Assembly: GCF_019059575.1 (NCBI RefSeq)
Contig: NW_024881595.1
Span: 868,001-932,000 of the forward strand
Reading direction: 5' to 3'
Source: Amphibalanus amphitrite
Lineage: Eukaryota; Arthropoda; Thecostraca; Balanomorpha; Balanidae
DNA: 64,000 nucleotides
Under the pieces are notes generated by a model. It saw only the letters and a program-made list of their open reading frames with translations. It was not told where the DNA came from and ran no database searches. The position numbers were made by a program, and so were the translations under genes. The stretch's first letter is position 1, and every line of letters starts with the position of its first letter. Shown here piece by piece: positions 10,823 through 21,857 of this stretch.

Positions 10823-10938
10823 TTACGAAGGCATCAAAACTACTTCGTAAATGTTCAAATAGTTTCTAAATTCGAATTCAGCTCCAAAAACTAGCCCAGA
10901 AACATGTAAAACTCGAAAAAGTGAACCGAGGTCACCAA

Positions 10939-10951
10939 AGGTCAATGACCT
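10939..10951. promoter_or_regulatory. Perfect IR-1 nuclear-receptor-type palindrome in MITE i
   Basis: AGGTCA-A-TGACCT, the idealised inverted repeat with one-base spacer recognised by EcR/USP-type receptors. Activity is not shown by sequence. Confidence 0.4.
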
Positions 10952-11580
10952 GACCTGACCTTCAGGTGACCTCGACATCCACCCGAATGCATGGGGGCAA
11001 CATCAAATCACATGTTTGAACGTTTGAAACCACGAAAAGCTTGCAAACGCGCGGCTAATGCGAGCCGACATACGCCGAATCGCGATTCCGGCCAAACATG
11101 GCCTCAAGAAATAGGTCACAGGTCAAAAGTCACTTGGGTCAGGGTCATCAAATATTCAGAGTAGGTGTAAAATTGATCAACTCGAGGGTACTAAAAGTTT
11201 CGCCGCGATCGGCCCCTTTTAGCGCGAGTTATTCGCGAAAAACCATAGGGGGGGGGGGTCCATCCGACCCCTCCCCCTCCCCCTCCCCCACCATCCGACA
11301 TGAGAGGGTTAACATTCAACGCACCAAGACCTTGGTTTTAAAAAATTCGATATAGGTATCTAAAAATGTAGCTACCAGCCTACCCCCCCCCCCCCCCAAA
11401 AAAAAAAAACACGCACGCATCGAAGTAGGTATGTCGGACATAATATCCTCTTCATTATAGAGTTCAGTGCCTCTTCCTCTGCTAACCGAAGTCCGAATAA
11501 GACTTAGCTTAGCAGGGCCAGGGGATCGGTCCAAATAGACGAAAATGGAAATCAGAGTCAGGGCGTATTTTAACATGTTA

Positions 11581-11606
11581 ACTGGGTCGGCAATTGCCGA
11601 CCCAGT
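11581..11606. repeat. 26-bp perfect palindrome near the left end of hAT-like element A
   Basis: ACTGGGTCGGCAA followed by its exact reverse complement. The half-site CCGACCCAGT recurs twice just downstream and once near the right end of the element, as subterminal transposase-binding repeats do in hAT elements. Confidence 0.75.
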
Positions 11607-11639
11607 CACGGAGAATGCCGACCCAGTGACAGCCGTTTG

Positions 11640-13064
11640 CCGACCCAGTTGCCGCCCCCTCTAGGATGCAGCACGCACATGCAGGCAAGGTGCCGTCATT
11701 CATAGTGAGGCTGCTGCCCTCCGAAATGATAATGCCGCCTCTTAAAGTGAAGCAGCCGTCTATAGAAAGTGATGATCCCACAACTCAATGTGACAGTGCC
11801 GCCCCTAAATCTGTTAGTAGTCCCACTCAATGTAATGGTGCCGCCCTTCTAAGCATCTGTGGAGCCCCTCAATGTGATGATACCGCCCCTCAAGAAGATG
11901 ATGCCGCCCCTTTCAGTATCGAAGCGCCCCTCAATGTGATGGTGCCGCCCTCAAAGTGCCGGTGGCGCCCCTGAATGTGATGGTGCTGCCCGCCAACGAG
12001 TCGATGGCGCCCCTCAAAATGATGCTGCCGCCCCTTAAAGTGTTGGCGCCGCCCCTTATAGTGTCAGTGACGCCCTTCAAGTGTCGGAGGAACCCACTAA
12101 TATAATGGTGCCGCCCCTCTAGATATCCACATAGCCCCTCATTGTGATGGAGCCGCCCCTCAAGCAGATGATGCCGCCCCTGAATGTGATGGTGCTGCCC
12201 GCCAACGAGTTGGTGGCGCCCCTCAAAATGATGCTGCCGCCCCTTAAAGTGTTAGTGCCGCCCCTTATAGTGTCAGTGACGCTCTTCGAAGTGTCAGAGG
12301 AACCCACCAATATAATGGTGCCGCCCCTCTAGGTATCCACATAGCCCCTCATTGTGATGGAGCTGCCCCTCAAGCAGATGATGCCGCCCCTCAAGAAGAT
12401 GATGCCGCCCCTTTCAGTATCGGTGGCGCCCCTCAATGTGATGGTGTCTCCCTCAAAGTGCCAGTGGCGCCCCTAAATGTGATGGTGTCTCCTGTCAACG
12501 AGTCGGTGGCACCCCTCAAAATGATGCTGCCGCCCCTAAAAGTGCTGGTGCCGCCCCTTACAGTGTCAGTGGCGCCCTTCAAAGTTTTGGAGGAACTCAT
12601 CAATACAATGTTGCCGCCCTCTAACTTTCTGTAGCGCCCCTTCATATACATAATGGTGCCGCTTCTCAAACCATCCGTGGCGCCCCTCAAAGTGATGGTG
12701 CCGCCCCTTACAGTGTCGGTGGTGTCTTCTCAAAAGTCAAGGTGCCGCCTCTCAAAGAAATGCTGGTGTCCCTCGAAGTGTCGGAGGCGCTCCTCAATGT
12801 CATGTTGCCGCCCCTCAAACCTTCCGTAACGCCCCTCCACGTCATGGTGCCGCCCCCTCCCCCCCCCAATGTGCTCACGGCGCCCATATGTGATAGTAAC
12901 GCCGGTCAAAGTGCTCCTGGCAGTGTCGGTGGCGCCCCTTATAGTGTCGGTGGCGCCCCGAACAGTATCGGTGGTGGCCCTCAAAGTGATGACGTCACCC
13001 TCAAACAAACGGTGGCGCCCTTCGAAGTATCGGAGTCCCTAAATATCATACCTATTGCCGCCCA
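11640..13064. repeat. GCCGCCCCT degenerate minisatellite, left block
   Basis: Imperfect units of about 25-35 bases of the form atggtgccgcccctcaaagt. A longer duplication is visible: 11971-12179 and 12180-12388 are near-identical 209-bp tandem copies. The array continues at 13945, after the nested MITE. No coding function is credible. Confidence 0.85.
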
Positions 13065-13944
13065 TTAACCCTCGCCCGTGTAGGGGGGGTCGAACGGACC
13101 CCCCCATGGTTTTTCGCAAATAACTCGCGTAAAAAGCGGCCGATCGCGACAAAACTTTCAGTACCCTCGCGTTAATCAATTTTACACCTACTCTTAAAAT
13201 TTCATGACCCTGACCCCAATGACCTTTGACCTGTGACCTACTTTTCGAAACCATGTTTGGCCGGAATCGCGATTCGGCGTATGTCCTCGGCTCGCATTAG
13301 CCGCGCGTTTGCAGTCTTTTCGTGGTTTCAAGCGTTCAAACATGTGATATGATGTTGCCCCCATGCGTTAGGGTGGGTGTCAAGGTCACCTGAACGTCAG
13401 GTCAGGTCATTGACCTTTGATGACCTCGGTTCACTTTTTCGAGTTTTACATGTTTCTAGGCCAGTTTTTGCAGCTGAATTCGAATTTAGCAACCATTTGA
13501 ACATTTACGAAGTAGTTTTGGTGCCTTCGTAACATGTTACGAAGCTGTCAGAGGCGGTTGACACCTACTAGGAATACCCGGCAGGACCCCTACTGGTTGA
13601 CCTGACCTGACCTGACCCGACCTGGACTAAATGCATGAAGACATCATCTGTGATCAAAACTAACATGATATTCGTGATCAGCACCCCGAAAAACCCCGTA
13701 GCAGCCACACTTTACGACGTTCTAACAGGTCCCGATTTTCCCGACTTTTGGGTCATTGACCTGACCTGCAAGGTCAACCAATGACCTAGGACCTTAAAAT
13801 TAGGTATCATCGGCTTCCTCTCGTCGGGCAATTTTTTCCCCGAAGCTCTAGCTCGATCAGGGGCGAAACGGCAAGGGGGGTCCAACGGACCCACCCCCCT
13901 TATACGTTCGCGGCTGGAAAAACACCAATACGGGCGAGGGTTAA
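13065..13944 (-). mobile_element. piggyBac-like MITE, family 1, copy ii
   Basis: 880 bp including TTAA at both ends; termini TTAACCCTCGCCCG and CGGGCGAGGGTTAA. TTAA targets with CCC...GGG termini are the piggyBac pattern. Inserted in the GCCGCC minisatellite, whose units resume on the other side. Opposite orientation to copies i and iv. Non-coding. Confidence 0.85.
13404..13416. promoter_or_regulatory. Perfect IR-1 palindrome in MITE ii
   Basis: AGGTCA-T-TGACCT, at the position equivalent to the site in copy i, with further AGGTCA copies on both sides. Confidence 0.4.
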
Positions 13945-14357
13945 AGATCTGTAGCGCCCCTCCATATGATGGAGCCGCCCCTTAAAGTATCCGTGGCAGT
14001 CCTTAAAGTTACAGTGCCGCCCCTTACAATGTGGGTGGCGTACTCAAAATAACAGTGATGTTGCCCCCCCCCCCCCCGAGTACTGTTGGCGTCTCTTCTT
14101 TAAGTATCGGAGGCGCTCCTCATTGTCATTTTTGCCCCACATCACTGCTCACATGGCGCCCTTCAATGTAATGGTGCCACCCCTCAACGCTCAAAGAGAT
14201 AATTGCTCTCCTCACAGTGTCGGTGGTGCCCCGGCCCTCAAAGTGGTTTAAGTGCCATAAAAAATTGGTGGCGCGCCTCAAAAATCAAAATGATGCTGTC
14301 GTCCCTTAGCATATCTGCAGCGCCCCCAAAATGATAGTGCCTTCCCTTAACCGGCGC
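13945..14357. repeat. GCCGCCCCT minisatellite, right block
   Basis: Continuation of the array at 11640-13064, more decayed, split off by insertion of the MITE at 13065-13944. Confidence 0.75.
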
Positions 14358-15311
14358 CGGGCTGAGTTTGTTTAAACCCCCCTCCCGACCCCTATAACTT
14401 GGCTACTTAGGCCACGTAGCGACACGCGGTAAGCGGTATTCGGAAGAGTGTCAAAAACTACTTGGGTTAGTTGGTTAGTTGGTACTTTGGTTAGGTCAAG
14501 TCAAATGTCAAATATCAGGTGACCAGAGGTCATCAAAGGTGAAATGTGGGTGAAATGTTGTCTGTTTCAACATTTATTGACAAACTGGCGCATAACTCGG
14601 GGAAGAATAGAACTACAGCACCGCGAAAAAGCGCATTCGATAGCTCTTCAACGTTCCTATGAAGTCCTCAGACTTGACCTAACATCAACGGCTTAACCTC
14701 CAGAGCACAACTTGTTTAACCGTGCCGGGCCGGGGAGGGTTGGAGGGGACAGTGGACCCCCTCCGCCCCTCTACTGAGCTGTTTTAATGAAGAACCTTTT
14801 TACTGTAATAATTATTGACTCACGAAAGTTATGACATTGTTTTTTCAGTACTGTGCTCCTCTCGTCGAGATGCGTCGAATGAACTATAATTTGACATTCA
14901 AACGTCATTTGGGAAATTTGAGCTCAGGTCCAGGTCATGACCTGGCTGGTAAAGGTCATGTTGCATATCAGTCGATTTGTATCGTCAAACTGAAATCATC
15001 TACATAAGGTGTGTTCATCGCTCAGGCATGTCGCATGTCTCTATCAGAAGTTATTGGAAAAAACTGCTGGAGGCCTACCATGACCTGACATGACCTCAAG
15101 GACATAACGAGGGGTCGTGGGTGGCAATTTTCCGATTAAGTGTGTCATTTTTAATTGTTTTCTGATGTTTAAATTCGTTAACTTTGACATTTGTCTACCT
15201 ATAAAAAGAGGCACATGCCCTGATTTTCTCCCATTTCCTTATACCTAATGGAAGGGTCGCAAAATTGTCCTTACCTTTGGTCAGAGACATCGCAATTTCG
15301 AGACTTACATT
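14358..15311. repeat. Decayed repeat resembling piggyBac-like MITE family 2
   Basis: Starts TTAACCGGCGCCGGG. It includes GTAGCGACACGCGGTAAGCGG, similar to GATAGCGACAAGCGGTAAACGG in the element at 37965-38972, and scattered AGGTCA motifs. A second TTAACCG...GCCGGG sequence lies at about 14716 in the same orientation. No matching right end was found. Confidence 0.35.
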
Positions 15312-16193
15312 TTAACCCTCGCCGGTACAGGGGGGGGGGGTTGATGCAACCCCCCTCCCTAAGGTTTTTCGCGAATAACTCGCGTAAAAAGCGGCCGATC
15401 GCGACGAAACTTTCAGTACCCTCGAATTGATCGATTTTACACCTACCCTGAAAATTTTATGACCCTGACTTCAATGACCTTTAACCTGTGACCTCTTTTC
15501 CGTGACCATGTTTGGCCGAAATCAAGATTCGGCGTATGTCGGCTCGCATTAACCGCGCGTTTGCAAGCTTTTCGTGGTTTCAAACGTTCAAACATGTGAT
15601 TTGATGTTGCTCCCATGCATTAGGGTGGGTATCAAGGTCACCTGAAGGTCAGGTCAGGTCATTGACCTTTGGTGACCTCGGTTCACTTTTTCAAGTTTTA
15701 CATGTTTCTAGGCTAGTTTTTGGAACTGAATTCGAATTTAGCAACCATTTAAACATTTACGAAGTAGTTTTGGTGCCTTCGTAACATGCTACGAAGCTGT
15801 CAGAGGCGGATGACAGTTACTACGAATACCCGTCACGACCCCTACCGGTTGACCTGACCTGGTCTAAACGCTTAACGACATCATCTGTAATCAAAACTAA
15901 CACGATATTTGTGATCAGCACCCCGGAAATCCCCTTTAGCAGCCACAATTTACGACTTTCAAACAGGTCCCGATATTCCCGATTTTTGGGTCATTGACCT
16001 GACCTGGAAGGTCAACCGATGACCTAGGACCTTGAAATTGGGTATCATTGGCTTCCTCTCGTGACGGGCAACACGCTCGTTTTTTTTTGCGAAGCTCTAG
16101 CTCCATCAGGGGCCAAACGCGAGGGGGGGGGGGTCGTACCAACCCCCTTGTGCCGTCGAAGGACTCAAAATGGCCTGTGCCGGCGAGGGTTAT
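15312..16193 (-). mobile_element. piggyBac-like MITE, family 1, copy iii
   Basis: About 882 bp; left end TTAACCCTCGCCGGTACAGG, right end CCTGTGCCGGCGAGGGTTA, so the inverted repeats extend to about 20 bases. The right target is TTAT rather than TTAA. Same orientation as copy ii. Subterminal G-run/C-run hairpins and AGGTCA clusters are present. Confidence 0.83.
15656..15668. promoter_or_regulatory. Perfect IR-1 palindrome in MITE iii
   Basis: AGGTCA-T-TGACCT, preceded by AGGTC repeats. Confidence 0.4.
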
Positions 16194-16284
16194 ACCCGTA
16201 TATACAGTTACACACTGTTTGTCTTATCAATCGCTGAAGTTATAAAGGGATCGTTCAGTCGGTATATCTATGGTGAGCATTTGC

Positions 16285-16320
16285 CTGTTCCGTGGCTCAG
16301 TTGGTAGAGCACCGGACTCC
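16285..16320 (+). pseudogene. tRNA-like 5' half (SINE head or tRNA relic)
   Basis: Contains a perfect A box TGGCTCAGTTGG followed by TAGAGCACCGGACT, the D arm and anticodon-stem start of a tRNA. No B box or 3' half follows, so it is not a functional tRNA. Confidence 0.55.
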
Positions 16321-16771
16321 CCGCATTGTCTTCGCTTGCGTTTTGTCCGCCGGCCGAGCCGGAGAGAAAGTTACCGAGTGAAGGTCATTCAAATTTCAAA
16401 AACTCAATGACAATGTCACTGGGGTCACGAAAATGTTTGAGTAGGTAGGTATAACATTCATTAACTTGGGGGGGGGAGGGATGAACGTATCGTTGCAATA
16501 CGCTGTTCATTACGCGAGTAACTAATAAATAAAAAATGTATGAGTTAATCCTTATTCCACCCGCTCTCCCTCTCCATAAAAAAGAGAGTTAATTGTGTTG
16601 CATTTTATTTATACCTATGCAGAAAATAGAGGCGTCAAAGGATATGACCGAATATCAGCGACCCTTGCTGTGTAAGCAATGGGGTATGACAAGTGGGGGT
16701 AATGGCCCCGTCCAGCGCCCATAAAGTGGGCACACTCGTGCGACCTGCCGACCACTGTTCTAGATAGAGTC

Positions 16772-16993
16772 ATGAAACGCCGTGAATATTTTAAGCTTGA
16801 CGACACGAATCGACTGGTATGTAACATGTTTACCTCAGGTAAAATTTTAAAATTATTTTTTGGTAAGTCAAAAGTTCATTTATCGCATTATGATGAGAGA
16901 AATACTATATCCCGGAAAAATAAACGTAATACCGCTGAGCTTAGGTTTAATCTGAAATCATTACTTAGGAAGAGTTATAAAAGAACCGTCTAA
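16772..16993 (+). pseudogene. Possible hAT transposase remnant (BED-finger-like)
   Basis: Seventy-three codons beginning MKRREYFKLDDTNRLVCNMF. A WxYF-like aromatic start, a Cys near position 17 and a later HLSH resemble a BED zinc finger whose second Cys is lost (F for C). It lies inside hAT-like element A, near its right end, which supports the guess. Too short and degenerate to be sure. Confidence 0.35.
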
Positions 16994-17134
16994 CGTGTCT
17001 TTTTTGGTCATTAAATATCAGTAGGTATGCCGCCCCCTCAGATGCCAAGTGCCGCCCCTATGAGTGCAAAATGCCGCCCCTAATTGTGATTGCCGACCCA
17101 GTGAAAATCCCTTAAAATACGCCCTGATCAGAGT

Positions 17135-17582
17135 GATATCAATAACCTCACCAGACACCAAGTCACCAAGTCACTCATGCATGAGAAGCAGCCAGTCAGT
17201 CAGTGTGAGTGTCTGAGTGAGGTACTCGCCAGTGGCAGTGTCGAAACAGATCTCCCAAATCGACTTGCTCCGAAAGTTCAGTCTTCCCGCTTCGGAAAAC
17301 TCACTCAAACTGGCCATCAGTAAATGACTATTCACGCAAATCAAAATGGTTGTCGGTTGACTTGGACGTACCTAAAACGACACACAAACCTGAACTAAAC
17401 AAAGTATTCACGAAAAATAATTTCGTCATTCTAAGAAATCCACCTTAATTCACAATTCACAATTATAAGGCATCACTCGCTACCACTCCTCGCTTGTCGC
17501 GTCAAATTCCCACTTCCTGCTGCACGCGCACGCTACCGCCTCGTGCGAACTCAATGGTCAGCTGAGCCGCTGAAAAAATTTT
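17135..17582. other. Gene-free stretch between hAT-like A and the satellite
   Basis: Unique-looking sequence with short GTCAGT repeats at the start. No gene or named element recognised. Confidence 0.4.
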
Positions 17583-20500
17583 CAGCTGAAAAACAGACAT
17601 CACCATTGGAATCAGCGTCCAAAACTGTACCCATGGACCAGTTTTTATGAAAATCTAAGGGGGTCCACCTTCGCCCCAAAAAACTTTGAATGCCTCTAGG
17701 GGCCAAAATATAATATGTGGCGAAAAACAGACTTCTTCATTGGAATCAGCGTCCAAAACTGTACACATGGACCAGTTTTTATGAAAATCTAAGGGGGTCC
17801 ACCTTCGCCCCAAAAAACTTTGAATGCCTCTAGGGGCCAAAGTATAATATATGGCGAAAAACAGACTTCACCGTTGGAATCAGCGTCCAAAACTGTACAC
17901 ATGGACCAGTTTTTATGAAAATCTAAGGGGGTCCCCCTTCCCCCAAAAAACTTTGAATGCCTCTAGGGGCCAAAGTATAATATGTGGCGAAAAACAGACT
18001 TCACCGTTGGAATCAGCGTCCAAATCTGTACACATGGACCAGTTTTTATGAAAATCTAAGGGGGTCCCCCTTCGCCCCAAAAAACTTTGAATGTCTCTAG
18101 GGGCCAAAGTATAATATGTGGCGAAAAACAGACATCACCATTGGAATCAGCGTCCAAAACTGTACCCATGGACCAGTTTTTATGAAAATCTAAGGGGGTC
18201 CACCTTCGCCCCAAAAAACTTTGAATGCCTCTAGGGGCCAAAATATAATATGTGGCGAAAAACAGACTTCTTCATTGGAATCAGCGTCCAAAACTGTACA
18301 CATGGACCAGTTTTTATGAAAATCTAAGGGGGTCCACCTTCGCCCCAAAAAACTTTGAATGCCTCTAGGGGCCAAAATATAATATGTGGCGAAAAACAGA
18401 CTTCTTCATTGGAATCAGCGTCCAAAACTGTACACATGGACCAGTTTTTATGAAAATCTAAGGGGTCCCCCTTGCCCCAAAAAACTTTGAATGCCTCTAG
18501 GGGCCAAAGTATAATATGTGGCGAAAAACAGACTTCACCATTGGAATCAGCGTCCAAAACTGTACCCATGGACCAGTTTTTATGAAAATCTAAGGGGGTC
18601 CCCCTTCGCCCCAAAAAACTTTGAATGCCTCTAGGGGCCAAAGTATAATATGTGGCGTAAAACAGACTTCACCATTGGAATCAGCGTCCAAAACTGTACA
18701 CATGGACCAGTTTTTATGAAAATCCAAGGGGGTCCCCCTTCTCCCAAAAAAACTTTGAATGCCTCTAGGGGCCAAAGTATAATATGTGGCGAAAAACAGA
18801 CTTCACCGTTGGAATCAGCGTCCAAAACTGTACACATGGACCAGTTTTTATGAAAATCTAAGGGGTCCCCCTTCGCCCCAAAAAAAACTTTGAATGCCTC
18901 TAGGGGCAAAAGTATAATATGTGGCGAAAAACAGACTTCACCATTGGAATCAGCGTCCAAAACTGTACCCATGGACCAGTTTTTATGAAAATCTAAGGGG
19001 GTCCGAATGTGATTTTGAAAGTGAATCTGAATGCCCTAGGGGCCAAAGTATAATATGTGGCGAAAAACAGACTTCACCATGGGAATCAGCGTCCAAAACT
19101 GTACACATGGACCAGTTTTTATGAAAATCTAAGGGGGTCCCCCTTCCCCAAAAAAAACTTTGAATGCCTCTAGGGGCCAAAGTATAATATGTGGCGAAAA
19201 ACAGACTTCACCGTTGGAATCAGCGTCCAAAACTGTACACATGGACCAGTTTTCATGAAAATCTAAGGGGGTCCCCCTTCGCCCCAAAAAAACTTTAAAT
19301 GTCTCTAGGGGCCAAAGTATAATATGTGGCGAAAAACAGACTTCACCATTGGAATCAGCGTCCAAAACTGTACCCATGGACCAGTTTTTATGAAAATCTA
19401 AGGGGGTCCCCCTTCGCCCCAAAAAACTTTCAATGCCTCTAGGGGCCAAAGTATAATATGTGGCGTAAAACAGACTTCACCATTGGAATCAGCATCCAAA
19501 ACTGTACACATGGACCAGTTTTTATGAAAATCCAAGGGGGTCCCCCTTCTCCCAAAAAACTTTGAATGCCTCTAGGGGCCAAAGTATAATATGTGGCGAA
19601 AAACAGACTTCACCGTTGGAATCAGCGTCCAAAACTGTACACATGGACCAGTTTTTATGAAAATCTAAGGGGTCCCCCTTCGCCCCAAAAAAACTTTGAA
19701 TGCCTCTAGGGGCAAAAGTATAATATGTGGCGAAAAACCGACTTCACCATTGGAATCAGCGTCCAAAACTGTACCCATGGACCAGTTTTTATGAAAATCT
19801 AAGGGGGTCCGAATGTGATTCTGAAAGTGAATCTGAATGCCCTAGGGGCCAAAGTATAATATGTGGCGAAAAACAGACTTCACCATGGGAATCAGCGTCC
19901 AAAACTGTACACATGGACCAGTTTTTATGAAAATCTAAGGGGGTCCCCCTTCCCCCAAAAAAAAACTTTGAATGCCTCTAGGGGCCAAAGTATAATATGT
20001 GGCGAAAAACAGACTTCACCGTTGGAATCAGCGTCCAAAACTGTACACATGGACCAGTTTTTATGAAAATCTAAGGGGTCCCCCTTCGCCCCAAAAAAAC
20101 TTTAAATGTCTCTAGGGGCCAAAGTATAATATGTGGCGAAAAACAGACTTCACCATTGGAATCAGCGTCCAAAACTGTACCCATGGATCAGTTTTTATGA
20201 AAATCTAAGGGGGTCCCCCTTCGCCCCAAAAAAACTTTGAATGCCTCTAGGGGCCAAAGTATAATATGTGGCGAAAAACAGACTTCACCATTGGAATCAG
20301 CGTCCAAAACTGTACACATGGACCAGTTTTTATGAAAATCCAAGGGGGTCCCCCTTCTCCCAAAAAACTTTGAATGCCTCTAGGGGCCAAAGTATAATAT
20401 GTGGCGAAAAACAGACTTCACCGTTGGAATCAGCGTCCAAAACTGTACACATGGACCAGTTTTTATGAAAATCTAAGGGGGTCCCCCTTCGCCCCAAAAA

Positions 20501-20645
20501 AACTTTGAATGCCTCTAGGGGCCAAAGTATAATATGTGGCGAAAAACAGACTTCACCATTGGAATCAGCGTCCAAAACTGTACCTATGGACCAGTTTTTA
20601 TGAAAATCTAAGGGGGTCCGAATGTGATTCTGAAAGTGAATCTGA
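17583..20645. repeat. 134-bp satellite array with higher-order structure
   Basis: Twenty-three tandem monomers counted by the shared segment GGACCAGTTTTTATG (mean spacing 134 bases). Monomer landmarks: GGAATCAGCGTCC, GGACCAGTTTTTATG, CTTTGAATGCCTCTAGGGGCC, TATAATATGTGGCG. From about 18.6 kb, marker variants recur every six monomers (about 806 bp). The segment GAATGTGATT(T/C)TGAAAGTG replaces the usual C-run at 19003, 19809 and 20617; GGCGTAAAAC occurs at 18654 and 19462; GGGGCAAAAG at 18903 and 19709. All frames inside are repeat translations. Confidence 0.95.
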
Positions 20646-20727
20646 ATCTGAGGCTGTCTTGACAGACGTCGTGGTGGCTTGAATATTTACGTGGCGCTTC
20701 GCTTGGCAATGGCGACATGGCGACCAA

Positions 20728-20946
20728 GGCCTCGTTTCATAAAGCGAGTCCGTACTTTACGGCAGTTTTTGGGCTTGTATTGCAAGCGCATGTGAAGCGA
20801 TAAATTTATTTCCCCTTCTCCCTTCTGTTCTTGCTTGCAAAATAAAGAAATTCAGCGATTCAAACTATCGTCATCGCTTCACATGCACTTGCAATACAAG
20901 ACCAAAAACCGGCGAAAGTTACGGACTCGCTTTATGAAACGAGGCC
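20728..20946. mobile_element. Foldback MITE with arms of about 75 bp
   Basis: The left arm starts GGCCTCGTTTCATAAAGCGA and the right arm is its near-perfect reverse complement, ending TCGCTTTATGAAACGAGGCC. Similarity continues to ATGTGAAGCGAT on each side of a loop of about 60 bases. The whole element is about 219 bp and non-coding; superfamily not assignable. Confidence 0.8.
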
Positions 20947-20949
20947 CAA

Positions 20950-21580
20950 AGCGTTTTTAGGGCCTTGATGGTGACGATCTGCAGCAGACACCGTGAGGTG
21001 CTAGGTGGAATCGGAGCGTGAGTGCGTGGCATAAAGATGCACGAACTGAGCAATTTAGGTTTTGGTTTGTAATTTAGTGTTACGGATGCGGAGTCGTCTG
21101 CCCCGTGCCCGATGTCTTCGATGCTTGGTTTGAAGAGAAGAGGGCTTGTCGATGGAATAACCTTCAAGGTGAGTGATTTATTTCAATTTGCGCAGTGATT
21201 AGTAAATATCCGAACTGTTATTTTCCTTATGCACTACCTTCCTGGGTCGATTGATATCCGCGATGCGCAGCGCGACCTCCTTTATTTTATATAGGGAATA
21301 GGTATCTAATTTTTCCGGTAAGCTGGTACATTGATGAATACGGTATAGGGTATGGTGTTAACCAGCTCCATTGCCCTTAATCGCTCAGTCAGTCATGAGT
21401 CATGTTTATTTTTTTTTATTCAATGTCATGGAATAATTTACCGGTTGAATGATTCCTACAAGCTGAAGTGGGTCACAAAACTTTGTAACCCATCCCTGAT
21501 CCCGACCATCTCGATTAGGGCCTTGGCTGGCCATTGATTTCGTTAAGGCTGAAAAATATTGATGGCGTATTCTAGCCTCG
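20950..21580. other. Gene-free stretch
   Basis: No repeat, RNA gene or credible coding exon recognised between the foldback MITE and hAT-like element B. Confidence 0.4.
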
Positions 21581-21655
21581 GCATAGCCCAGTGGCGCAGC
21601 CAGGGGGGGTCAGAGGGTCAGCTGACCCCCCCGAAATTTCTGTCGGGGGCCCGCT

Positions 21656-21656
<1 letters not shown>

Positions 21657-21712
<56 letters not shown>

Positions 21713-21718
21713 AAGAGA

Positions 21719-21789
<71 letters not shown>

Positions 21790-21790
21790 G
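21657..21790. repeat. (GA)n microsatellite
   Basis: About 134 bases of nearly pure GA with a few GAAA and GGGA interruptions. Confidence 0.95.
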
Positions 21791-21857
21791 TCCTAATCTA
21801 ATTGGACGAGCCCGCTTCGAGAAATGCCTACTGGGACACCACGGGTGAGGGGTCGGC

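Larger units (their letters stand above)
10118..11312 (+). mobile_element. piggyBac-like MITE, family 1, copy i (interrupted)
   Basis: Same family as 13065-13944, 15312-16193 and 25465-26363; same orientation as the last. The right end GAGGGTTAA is intact; the left end TTAGCCCTTGC is a decayed TTAACCCTCGC. The interior has G-run/C-run hairpins near both ends and many AGGTCA/TGACCT motifs. A 266-bp hAT-like element at 10557-10822 has inserted; without it the copy is about 0.92 kb. No coding capacity. Confidence 0.75.
11559..17126. mobile_element. Large hAT-like element (A), composite
   Basis: Bounded by a perfect 8-bp target duplication ATCAGAGT (11551-11558 and 17127-17134) and terminal inverted repeats CAGGGCGTATTTTAA, followed on both ends by CTGGGTCGGCAAT. 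This is the hAT arrangement. Total 5568 bp; removing two nested MITEs leaves about 3.8 kb. The interior is a GCCGCCCCT minisatellite, older repeats, a tRNA-like fragment and a short possible transposase remnant at 16772-16993. No intact transposase, so non-autonomous or decayed. Confidence 0.85.

Noticed and set aside
11666-12332. Frames rich in MPPLKVLVPPL-like repeats
   Set aside because: Direct translation of the GCCGCCCCT minisatellite.
16285-16320. Functional tRNA gene
   Set aside because: Only the 5' half with the A box is present; no B box, T arm or matching acceptor strand.
17655-20575. Many 60-113-codon frames of the type MAPRGIQSF on the minus strand
   Set aside because: The same satellite monomer translated repeatedly; no conservation beyond the DNA repeat.
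17583-20645. CRISPR-like regular array
   Set aside because: The whole 134-bp unit repeats with no unique spacers, in a eukaryotic genome. It is a satellite.
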